From the NCBI GenBank assembly GCA_910584955.1, contig CAJUDC010000003.1:1-39928 (forward strand): a stretch of DNA of 39,928 bases, given 5' to 3'. The stretch comes from an uncultured Paraprevotella sp. GTDB lineage: Bacteria; Bacteroidota; Bacteroidia; Bacteroidales; Bacteroidaceae. The notes below the pieces were generated by a model. The model was not told the origin of the DNA and searched no databases. It worked only from the letters and a program-made list of their open reading frames with translations. Numbering within the stretch: the first letter of the stretch is position 1; each line of letters begins with the position of its first letter. Both the position numbers and the translations under genes were made by a program. Below are positions 24,482 through 31,911 of the stretch, piece after piece.

Positions 24482-25648
24482 ATGAAAAACCAAACGTATA
24501 TATGTGCAAAAGGTGACGTACGGGCTGAAATATCTTTGTTCAGCCCTGCGGAAGGCACGGACGAGATGAATATTCTGTTGCATCTTACTCACGCGGAACA
24601 TGATTTCCACCGTACGCTGGCAGAACTGGAATCCGCTGTAAAAGAATTGTGGGAGAAAGAAGAATTCAGTGCTTTCCATCCTTTGTTCAAACGCTATTTC
24701 CTGAGCGACCCGGCCAACCAAAGCGAATATATTGAAGCTGCAAACGAGGCCGGGCCGTCCTGTTCCGTCTCCATCGTAGGGCAGGCCCCGCTCGACGGCA
24801 CCAAGGCCGCTTTGTGGATCATGGCTGTAACCGGACCGGCCCCAACTACAGTAAAAGTTCCTTGCAACGCCTCGGAAACCAGCTGGGGCCACAACGGACT
24901 GACCCACTACTGGCACACTAATTACCACACCAACGGAGGCAACTCGGAATCGCAAACGGACATCCTGTTGCACAGCTACACCGACGCACTGAACAGACAC
25001 GGTATGACACTGGCCGAGAACTGCCAGCGCACGTGGTTTTTTGTGCACGACGTAGACGTGCATTACGGAGGAATCGTCACGGCACGCCGCCGTTTCTTTC
25101 AGGAACAGGGGCTGACCCGCGACACTCATTATATAGCCAGCACCGGCATACAGGGCAACGGAGCCGAAGCGCTCTCGCTGGTCCGGCTGGACGGTTACGC
25201 CGTAAAAGGGATTCAGCCGGGCCAGATCACTTATCTGTATGCCCGCACCCATCTGAATCCCACTTACGAATACGGAGTGACCTTTGAACGCGGCACACGT
25301 GTGGAATATGCCGATCGGGCCCATCTCTTTATCAGCGGAACAGCCAGTATCGACAACAAAGGCGAGGTGGTTCACGTAGGCGACATCGTCCGGCAGACCC
25401 GACGCATGTGGGAAAATGTGGAGATGCTGTTGAAAGAAGGAGGCTCGGGCCTGGAGGACGTGGCGCAGATGCTTGTTTATCTGCGCGATCCCGGCGATTA
25501 TCCGGTGGTACGGGAAATGTTTAACGAACGCTTCCCGCACACGCCTAAAGTCTTCCTTTGGGCACCGGTATGCCGCCCGAAGTGGCTCATCGAGATGGAG
25601 TGCATGGCCATCCGTCCCCAAGGAAACCCATCCTATCCGGCTTATTAA
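24482..25648 (+). CDS. Rid/YjgF-superfamily protein with an extended N-terminal domain
   Basis: The protein has 388 residues and no signal peptide. The last hundred residues have the Rid (YjgF/UK114) fold pattern: HLFISGTASIDNKGEVVHVGD, then LLKEGGSGLEDVAQMLVYLRD, then RPKWLIEMECMAI. The N-terminal two thirds do not belong to small RidA proteins. The overall layout resembles the chorismatase FkbO/Hyg5 class and related Bacteroidetes proteins. RidA itself hydrolyses reactive enamine/imine intermediates; whether this one does is open. It lies between a cytochrome gene and the cytochrome assembly gene. A hairpin overlaps its stop codon. Confidence 0.75.
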   Translation: MKNQTYICAKGDVRAEISLFSPAEGTDEMNILLHLTHAEHDFHRTLAELESAVKELWEKEEFSAFHPLFKRYFLSDPANQSEYIEAANEAGPSCSVSIVGQAPLDGTKAALWIMAVTGPAPTTVKVPCNASETSWGHNGLTHYWHTNYHTNGGNSESQTDILLHSYTDALNRHGMTLAENCQRTWFFVHDVDVHYGGIVTARRRFFQEQGLTRDTHYIASTGIQGNGAEALSLVRLDGYAVKGIQPGQITYLYARTHLNPTYEYGVTFERGTRVEYADRAHLFISGTASIDNKGEVVHVGDIVRQTRRMWENVEMLLKEGGSGLEDVAQMLVYLRDPGDYPVVREMFNERFPHTPKVFLWAPVCRPKWLIEMECMAIRPQGNPSYPAY

Positions 25649-25659
25649 ACCGGATAGGA
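25631..25659 (+). terminator. Hairpin across the Rid-like gene's stop codon, terminator-like
   Basis: TCCTATCCGG and CCGGATAGGA form a perfect 10 bp stem. The 9-base loop holds the TAA stop. A pyrimidine-rich, T-rich stretch follows (about 25660-25690) before the ccsBA start, so it may end or attenuate transcription. Confidence 0.6.
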
Positions 25660-25701
25660 CATGCTCTTCTTTTCTCTTTTTCTCCGTTGTCATCCTTTCC
25701 T

Positions 25702-27918
25702 ATGTCCCCACAAAAACCGCTTCATCATCTGCCCCGGCGTACGGTGCAAACCGCTTTTCTTCTGCTGGTGCCCCTACTCCTGTTATTAGCCGCCGCCACT
25801 TTTCTGGAGAAAGCGAACGGCACCGCATGGGTGCACAAACACATTTACGGTACCGCATGGTTTACGGCAGCCTGGGCTTTGCCTTGCCTCACCGGCGCAG
25901 TCGGCCTCGTGTGGCAATACAGACGGTTATCGGTTCCGGTGCTGCTGTTGCACCTGGCCTTGCTGTTCATAGCGGCAGGAGCCTGTATCACCCGCCTCAC
26001 CGGCATACAGGGTGTCGTACATCTGCGTGAAGGGGTGGAGAGCACGATTTACTACATCAAACCCGATGCCCGCACCGCCCGGCTTCCTTTCTCGCTTTGT
26101 TTAAAGCGCTTCGACATCACCTACCGACCGGGATCAGACCGACCGGCGGACTACCGTTCCGACATTACCGTCGCACACCCCGACGGAAAGCGGTCTTCAC
26201 TGCAAATCTCCATGAACCGCATCGGACGTATTGGCGGATGGCGCCTCTACCAGTCGTCGTTTGATGAAGACGGACGGGGGAGCCTGCTCTCGCTGAACCA
26301 TGATCCTTGGGGCACCGGCGTTACATATACGGGATACGCCCTGCTATGGGGGGCCTTCCTGGCTGTTCTCCTTCGCCGGCGCGGATTGTTCCGTACCCGT
26401 CTGAAACGCCTGTCGCGCCTCACAGCCCTGGGACTGGCCGGATGGGCGTTCCTCCCTTCCGTAGCCGCACAAGGAACCATTGAGAACGGCGTGATTCCTC
26501 GTGAGCAGGCTCAAAGGTTCGAGACGCTGCAAGTGATGAACGAAGGGCGGGTACAGCCTTTCGGTACCCTGGCCCTGTACATCACCCGCAAGCTCACCGG
26601 AAAAAGCCGTTACCGACATTTTACCAACGAACAAATAGCCCTAGGGTGCCTTCTCTTCCCCGAAGTATGGCAATACGAACCACTCATCGAAATAAAAAGC
26701 CGGGAGCTACGCAACTATCTGAAACTGCCTGAAAACAGCGCTCTACACGAATTCTTCACCCCCGAAGGCACATACAAACTGAACGATCTGCTGGACGGAC
26801 AATGCCCCGAACTGCTCCGGGCAGCGCAGGAGACACACGAAAAAGTGGAGCTGCTCTTCCTGCTGCAACAAGGCAGCCTGCTGAATGTTTTTCCGGCCGG
26901 CCCGCCGCAAGCCGTCGTATGGTACGCCCCCGCCGACAGTATGCCCGACACCCTTGCGCCCGAACAGCGGTCGTTGATCCGGCAATGGCTCCCCCTGATA
27001 CGTTCGGAACTGCTCAACGGAAATACAGATTCGGTACGCCTGTACATCGACAAGCTGAAGAACTACCAGACCCGATACGGAGGCAACAGTATTCTGCCCG
27101 CATCACGTATGCAGGCGGAACTGATCTACAACCGGCTCGGCCTGACCGTACCGCTCAGCCGGGCGGCTTTAGTGCTGGGGGTCGTCGGCCTGATGATATT
27201 GTTTTTCGGTCCCAACCGACACCGCTATCCGGCACGTATACTCCGATGGTTGCCCGCCCCGTTTCTGCTCCTACTGCTCCCTGAAATGGTTTTGCGAAGC
27301 ATCATTTGCGGACGCCTGCCCTTGGGAAACGGATACGAAACGCTACTCACGCTGGCTTTTCTGGTACTGTCGGTCGCTCTGCTCTCGGCCCGCCGCCTCC
27401 CTTTCGCCTCCCCTTTCGGCGTATTGTCGGCCGGCGCTTTTCTGCTGGTGTCCACTTTCAGCCGGATGGACCCTCAGATCATGCCACTGGCTCCGGTTCT
27501 GCATTCCCCTCTGCTGGGTATCCACGTATCGGCCATTCTGGCTGCTTACGCCTTGTTGTCGATGACCTTCCTGAACAGCCTGACCGCCCTGTTCGTCGGT
27601 CGTCTGCGCCATTCTCCCGTCTCCACCTCGTTCAGCTACATCCTGCTTGTCCCGGCCCTGGCCTTGTTGGCTACCGGCATCTTTCTGGGGGCCGTATGGG
27701 CCAATATCTCCTGGGGAAATTACTGGAGTTGGGATCCGAAAGAAACCTGGGCCCTCATCACCCTGCTGGTCTATGCAGTCCCTGTCCATCAACGTACGTT
27801 TGCCTTTTTGCGCCGCCCTCTGTGGCTGCACAGCTACCTGTGTGCCGCTTTTGCCATCCTGTTGATGACCTATCTGGGTGTCAACTATCTGCTGGGCGGA
27901 CTGCACAGTTACGCCTGA
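25702..27918 (+). CDS. ccsBA: Fused cytochrome c biogenesis protein CcsBA (ResBC, system II)
   Basis: This 738-residue inner-membrane protein exports heme and attaches it to CxxCH motifs of periplasmic cytochromes. The N-terminal part (about 1-235) is a short CcsB/ResB-like region with hydrophobic segments near 20-105 and at about 205. The middle (about 250-490) is a periplasmic stretch. The C-terminal part (about 490-738) is CcsA/ResC, with the heme-handling motif WGNYWSWDPKETW (671-683) and conserved histidines before and after it. Fusion of both subunits is known in Bacteroidetes and epsilonproteobacteria. I chose the ATG at 25702 because the upstream frame overlaps the Rid-like gene. In many Bacteroides it accompanies nrfHA; here it lies beside two other c-type cytochromes. 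Confidence 0.9.
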   Translation: MSPQKPLHHLPRRTVQTAFLLLVPLLLLLAAATFLEKANGTAWVHKHIYGTAWFTAAWALPCLTGAVGLVWQYRRLSVPVLLLHLALLFIAAGACITRLTGIQGVVHLREGVESTIYYIKPDARTARLPFSLCLKRFDITYRPGSDRPADYRSDITVAHPDGKRSSLQISMNRIGRIGGWRLYQSSFDEDGRGSLLSLNHDPWGTGVTYTGYALLWGAFLAVLLRRRGLFRTRLKRLSRLTALGLAGWAFLPSVAAQGTIENGVIPREQAQRFETLQVMNEGRVQPFGTLALYITRKLTGKSRYRHFTNEQIALGCLLFPEVWQYEPLIEIKSRELRNYLKLPENSALHEFFTPEGTYKLNDLLDGQCPELLRAAQETHEKVELLFLLQQGSLLNVFPAGPPQAVVWYAPADSMPDTLAPEQRSLIRQWLPLIRSELLNGNTDSVRLYIDKLKNYQTRYGGNSILPASRMQAELIYNRLGLTVPLSRAALVLGVVGLMILFFGPNRHRYPARILRWLPAPFLLLLLPEMVLRSIICGRLPLGNGYETLLTLAFLVLSVALLSARRLPFASPFGVLSAGAFLLVSTFSRMDPQIMPLAPVLHSPLLGIHVSAILAAYALLSMTFLNSLTALFVGRLRHSPVSTSFSYILLVPALALLATGIFLGAVWANISWGNYWSWDPKETWALITLLVYAVPVHQRTFAFLRRPLWLHSYLCAAFAILLMTYLGVNYLLGGLHSYA

Positions 27919-27970
27919 CCGCCCGCATCGGCATACCCACTAAGCAGGATACCGCCAGTGTCCGTCTGAC

Positions 27971-28008
27971 GTTAAAAAGTAGTCCACAGGGTTAGGAGGT
28001 GTTAAAAA
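27971..28008. promoter_or_regulatory. Two further GTTAAAAA half-sites upstream of feoAB
   Basis: GTTAAAAA occurs at 27971-27978 and 28001-28008. With GTTAAAA of the shared box at 28032-28038 there are three copies spaced 30 and 31 bases, close to three helical turns. Confidence 0.4.
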
Positions 28009-28015
28009 TCATCTG

Positions 28016-28038
28016 TTTTGAGTATTGCACCGTTAAAA
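28016..28038 (+). promoter_or_regulatory. Shared box, copy 2 (overlapping the feoAB promoter)
   Basis: TTTTGAGTATT, five bases (GCACC) and GTTAAAA, with the same spacing as at 18069-18092. Here the box covers the -33 TTG (28025-28027), so a protein bound here would interfere with or directly contact RNA polymerase. Confidence 0.55.
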
Positions 28039-28055
28039 CTTTACCTCTACTTTTG
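28025..28055 (+). promoter_or_regulatory. Promoter of feoAB
   Basis: TTG (28025-28027), a 20-base spacer and TACTTTTG (28048-28055) followed by C match the Bacteroidales promoter. The ATG is 33 bases downstream. Confidence 0.75.
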
Positions 28056-28088
28056 CAGTCGGTAAACACTACATAATTTTTAGACGAA

Positions 28089-30407
28089 ATGAATCTGAGT
28101 GAACTGCATTCCGGCGAGCGTGCCGTCATCTCCCAGGTGACAGGAAACGGTGCCCTGCGGGCCCGGCTGGGAGAAATGGGATTCGTAGCCGGTCAGACGG
28201 TAAAAAAAATATATACGGCTCCACTAGGCAATCCGATTGTCTTCGAATTGTTGGGCAGCCGCGTAGCGCTACGCCGCAAAGAAGCGGTTCAAATCACCGT
28301 CTTACCCGAAGGGGAAACGGCAGACAACGCCGCAAAAGCCGACGCACCGTTAACGATACAACCCGAGCAACAGAACGAAAACCACACTCCGGTTCCTTTC
28401 GTCATACCGCCTTCTTCTCCGGCATGCCCCGGCTGTGCCAACGGCTGCCTGACCTGCAACGCACACAAACGGCAAAAACAAAAACGACCGACCTCCGTTT
28501 CCGGCAAGAAAGAAATCACACTGGCCCTTGTAGGCAACCCCAACTGCGGCAAGACTTCCCTTTTCAACGCGGCTTCGGGCGGACACGAACATACCGGTAA
28601 TTACAGTGGCGTAACGGTAAGAAGCGTCATCGGCTATCTGACGTTCGAAGGCCGTTCGATCCGTCTGATCGACCTGCCGGGCACTTATTCCCTGCGCGCC
28701 TTCAGTCCCGAAGAAGCCTACGTGGCCCATGAACTGGAAAAGGGGGGCATTGATGCCGTGATCAACGTACTCGACACCACCAATCTGGAACGTAACCTAC
28801 TACTCACCCTCCAATTGAAAGAACGTCACCTGCCGCTGGTAGGAGCGTTGAACATGTACGACGAACTGACCACATCGAAAAGCACACTCTATGTAGACGA
28901 GCTTTCCCGACGCCTGCAAATGCCGCTCATACCGACCGTCGCCCGTCAGAACGAGGGCATCAAGGAACTGTTGCGCGCAGCCGTCGAGATAGCCGAAAAT
29001 CCCCGTATGGAGGAGCCTGTGCCTTTCTCTTGCGCCCATTACGTACCCGACGCCCATACGGAAACACCTTTCACTACCGAGTGCCCGTGCAACGAGCGCG
29101 AGAACGAAGATCAGGCACGCTACGCTGCCATCAACCGCCTGCTGAAAGGCGTCTACACCCGCCGCCTGGGACGGGCAGGCCGCATCACTTCGGCCATCGA
29201 CCGGATACTGGCTGCCCGCTGGATCGGCTACCCGTTCTTCATCGCGCTGATGGGACTTATCTTCTGGGCCACTTTTGCCTTGGGACAATACCCGATGGAC
29301 TGGATCGACAACGCTGTGGCCTGGCTCGGCGCACAAATCGAAGCGGGATGTCCCGAAGGACCGGTGCGCGACCTGCTCATCGACGGCATTCTGGGCGGAG
29401 TAGGCAGCGTCATCGTTTTCCTACCCAATATCCTGATTCTTTATCTGCTCATTTCCATTCTGGAAGATTCGGGCTACCTGGCCCGGGCTGCTCTGCTGGC
29501 CGACCCGTTCCTCAACCGGATGGGGCTGCACGGCAAATCATTCATCCCGCTGCTGATGGGATTCGGCTGCAACGTGCCTGCCGTGATGGCCACCCGAACC
29601 ATCGAAAACAACAAAAGCCGGTTGCTCACCCTGCTTGTGGTGCCTTTCATGTCATGCAGTGCCCGCATACCGGTCTACATCATTTTCACCGGAACTTTCT
29701 TTGCCCGCTACGCCGGAGCCGTCATGCTCGGGTTGTATGTATTGGGCATCGCCACGGCTTTGCTGGCAGCATGGATCATGAGCCGCCTGATACTGCAAAA
29801 ACAGGATACCCACTTCGTCATGGAACTGCCTCCCTACCGCTATCCCTCCGCGCGGGGCGTACTGCGGCACACTTGGGAAAAAGGTCACCAATATCTGCAT
29901 AAAATGGGCGGTGTCATTCTTGTGGCCAGCCTCATCATCTGGGCACTGGGCTATTTTCCCCGGGACGAAGCACAGCTCTCTGCCGCCGAACAACAAGAAC
30001 AATCTTACATGGGACGTATCGGACACGCCATCGAACCGATCCTGCGCCCGCTGGGCTATGACTGGCGCATGAGCGTGGGCGTATTGGCCGGCACTGGTGC
30101 CAAGGAGCTGATGGTCAGTTCACTGGGAGTACTATACGACTGTTCCGAAGAAGACACCGCCGCCGACAACGTAAAAGACGCCTCCCAGACCCGCCTGGCC
30201 CAAGTGCTCGCCCAACACACTACGCCGCAAGCCGCCATCAGTTACCTGATATTCGCCCTGCTCTACTTTCCCTGTGTGGCCACTCTCATTGCCGTAGCCA
30301 ACGAAAGCGGGAGTTGGAAATACGGCTTGTTTACAGCGGTCTATACCACCGGTCTGGCCTATGTCATGGCTTTCGTGGCTTACCGGCTGGCTTTCCTGTT
30401 CTTATAA
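28089..30407 (+). CDS. feoAB: Fused ferrous iron transporter FeoA-FeoB
   Basis: The protein has 772 residues and imports Fe(II) across the inner membrane. Residues 1-75 are the SH3-like FeoA domain (LGEMGFVAGQ). A linker at 76-140 contains four cysteines, C113, C116, C120 and C123 (CPGCANGCLTC). The FeoB G domain follows: G1 GNPNCGKT (149-156), G2 GVTV, G3 DLPGTYS and G4 NMYD. The membrane part has Gate motifs, MGFGCNVPAVMATR and MSCSARIPVY. FeoA-FeoB fusion is known in Bacteroides. The Cys cluster could bind metal or an iron-sulfur cluster, but I do not know how common it is. The gene has a full promoter overlapped by the shared box, and a porin gene follows. Confidence 0.95.
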   Translation: MNLSELHSGERAVISQVTGNGALRARLGEMGFVAGQTVKKIYTAPLGNPIVFELLGSRVALRRKEAVQITVLPEGETADNAAKADAPLTIQPEQQNENHTPVPFVIPPSSPACPGCANGCLTCNAHKRQKQKRPTSVSGKKEITLALVGNPNCGKTSLFNAASGGHEHTGNYSGVTVRSVIGYLTFEGRSIRLIDLPGTYSLRAFSPEEAYVAHELEKGGIDAVINVLDTTNLERNLLLTLQLKERHLPLVGALNMYDELTTSKSTLYVDELSRRLQMPLIPTVARQNEGIKELLRAAVEIAENPRMEEPVPFSCAHYVPDAHTETPFTTECPCNERENEDQARYAAINRLLKGVYTRRLGRAGRITSAIDRILAARWIGYPFFIALMGLIFWATFALGQYPMDWIDNAVAWLGAQIEAGCPEGPVRDLLIDGILGGVGSVIVFLPNILILYLLISILEDSGYLARAALLADPFLNRMGLHGKSFIPLLMGFGCNVPAVMATRTIENNKSRLLTLLVVPFMSCSARIPVYIIFTGTFFARYAGAVMLGLYVLGIATALLAAWIMSRLILQKQDTHFVMELPPYRYPSARGVLRHTWEKGHQYLHKMGGVILVASLIIWALGYFPRDEAQLSAAEQQEQSYMGRIGHAIEPILRPLGYDWRMSVGVLAGTGAKELMVSSLGVLYDCSEEDTAADNVKDASQTRLAQVLAQHTTPQAAISYLIFALLYFPCVATLIAVANESGSWKYGLFTAVYTTGLAYVMAFVAYRLAFLFL

Positions 30408-30456
30408 ATACTTTTGCAAACAGACATCTAACCTGATTTTTCCGAAACACTACCCC

Positions 30457-31563
30457 ATGAACTTTACCTCTCCGACCAGGCAAAGGACACGCCTTTTCTT
30501 TGCCCTGACGCTGACGGCCATCATCGCCGGCACCCCCCTACCGACACACGCCCAAAGATACGAAGGCAACGTATCGCTCATCTCCGAAGCCGGATGGAAC
30601 CTGACCGACAACCGCGCAGGATGGTGCAACCTGCTGAAAGCCGGAGGCGCCGCCGCCCTCTGGCAAGGCGCCCGTCTGGAAGCCGAAGCACTGGGCACCT
30701 ACCGGTTGCACTGTCCGCTGACCGACGACTTGCAAGGCCTTTCCAACATCGACGCCGGGCACAACCGCGCCTTCCGGTTCGTACAAGCCGGACTGAGCCA
30801 GCAAATAGGAACCCGCTGGACGCTTTTCGCAGGATTGCGCAACGTGGATACCGACCATTTCGACACCCCGTTTACCGGACTGTTCACCGGCTCTTCCCAC
30901 GGAGATTTCCCCGTCTTGTCGGCCAACTTTCCTTTAGCCACCTATCCGATGTCGGCCCTGAGCCTGCATGCGGAATACCGACCGAACCGCCGGCTGACCG
31001 TAAAGGAAAGCGTATACAACGGAGTGGCCGACGACCGGATAAACCGGCAATTCCGTCTGCAACCGAAAAAAGACGGCGTTTTCAACATCGGATGCGTGAA
31101 TTATACAGTCGACCCAGAAGAAAAGCATCACGGACATTACACACTGGGGTATGCGCTGGGCACACAGCCTGTCTACGACGACGAACAACGAACCGGCGAC
31201 CTTACCTATAACTACACGCTGTGGGCATTGGGCGAACAAAGTCTCGTGGACATCGGACGCACGCACCTGGGCGCTCTGCTGCAAGGCGGAATCGCTCCGG
31301 CCCGCCGCAGTGCCTGTCGTTATTACTGGGGTGCCGGACTGACCTTGGGAGGCGTGACCCGCCGCGACGCCCACCTGGGAATTGTGGTAAACCGAGCCAT
31401 CTATTCCGACGGAACGGAGACGGACACGGAATTCACCGGGCATTTCCCCGTATGGAAATACATGGCTGTGCAACCGGCTTTTCACCATATCCGCACCAAC
31501 GGACGCTCAACAGTTGCCGCTCTGCTGCGGATCTGTTTTGAAATCGGTGGAGAAAAAGAATAA
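30457..31563 (+). CDS. Outer-membrane porin-like protein downstream of feoAB
   Basis: The protein has 368 residues with a signal peptide (about 1-32, ending THAQ). The mature part has beta-barrel patterns (VSLISEAGWNLTDN, FVQAGLSQQIGTRWTLFAGLRNVD, GDLTYNYTLWALGEQSLVD) reminiscent of carbohydrate-selective OprB-type porins. It starts 49 bases after feoAB with no promoter in between. The natural reading is one transcript, with the porin bringing the substrate of FeoAB into the periplasm; this is inference. An in-frame ATG inside feoAB (30361) is rejected because the signal peptide begins at 30457. Two terminator-like hairpins follow. Confidence 0.8.
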   Translation: MNFTSPTRQRTRLFFALTLTAIIAGTPLPTHAQRYEGNVSLISEAGWNLTDNRAGWCNLLKAGGAAALWQGARLEAEALGTYRLHCPLTDDLQGLSNIDAGHNRAFRFVQAGLSQQIGTRWTLFAGLRNVDTDHFDTPFTGLFTGSSHGDFPVLSANFPLATYPMSALSLHAEYRPNRRLTVKESVYNGVADDRINRQFRLQPKKDGVFNIGCVNYTVDPEEKHHGHYTLGYALGTQPVYDDEQRTGDLTYNYTLWALGEQSLVDIGRTHLGALLQGGIAPARRSACRYYWGAGLTLGGVTRRDAHLGIVVNRAIYSDGTETDTEFTGHFPVWKYMAVQPAFHHIRTNGRSTVAALLRICFEIGGEKE

Positions 31564-31566
31564 AAA

Positions 31567-31600
31567 AGCTGTAGACCTTTCTGCAAAAAGGTGTACAGCT
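31567..31600 (+). terminator. First of two related hairpins after the feoAB-porin genes
   Basis: AGCTGTAGACCTTT pairs with AAAGGTGTACAGCT in 13 of 14 positions (one G-G mismatch) around a 6-base loop. No T-run follows directly. It could be an incomplete terminator or a processing site. Confidence 0.55.
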
Positions 31601-31609
31601 AATTTCAGG

Positions 31610-31648
31610 AAGGTGTAGACCCTATTTAAAAAAGGTCTACACCTTTTT
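31610..31648 (+). terminator. Second hairpin, probable terminator of the feoAB-porin transcript
   Basis: AAGGTGTAGACC (31610-31621) and GGTCTACACCTT (31634-31645) form a perfect 12 bp stem, and the T-run 31644-31648 follows. The left arm of the first hairpin, TGTAGACCTTT, can also pair with AAAGGTCTACA of this one, so alternative folds exist. Confidence 0.85.
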
Positions 31649-31843
31649 ACATTCTCTTCAAGAAACTTTCTGTTATTGGACTTCCTGCCAACGGTTTACC
31701 CTGCACTTGGGACTTAACGTTTCCGACCGTATGCCTCGTATCGCCCGCAGCCGACCGTTTTTTTAATACCGCATTCCCGAATCCTTTCCGATAGCCGGCT
31801 GAAAGAAGCCCTCCGAAAACTTTTTCTTTCAGCCCCAAAAACG

Positions 31844-31851
31844 TAACTTTG
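31844..31851 (+). promoter_or_regulatory. Promoter (-7 element) of the M16 protease gene
   Basis: TAACTTTG followed by C matches TAnnTTTG, 60 bases before the ATG. At the -33 position is TTT instead of TTG. Confidence 0.65.
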
Positions 31852-31911
31852 CATTTTCAAACCGGATAACCGGATGCTCGCCGAAAGCATCCCGGCCCTA
31901 TCAAAAACAAT

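Larger units (their letters stand above)
31564..31911. other. 348-base non-coding region after the feoAB-porin genes
   Basis: It contains two related hairpins at 31567-31648, then about 190 bases without recognisable structure, then the promoter of the M16 protease gene at 31844-31851. Confidence 0.6.

Noticed and set aside
24464..25693. A 409-codon open frame on the minus strand opposite the Rid-like gene
   Set aside because: The plus-strand frame has a clear Rid domain; the minus-strand product shows no motif and is rich in unusual stretches.
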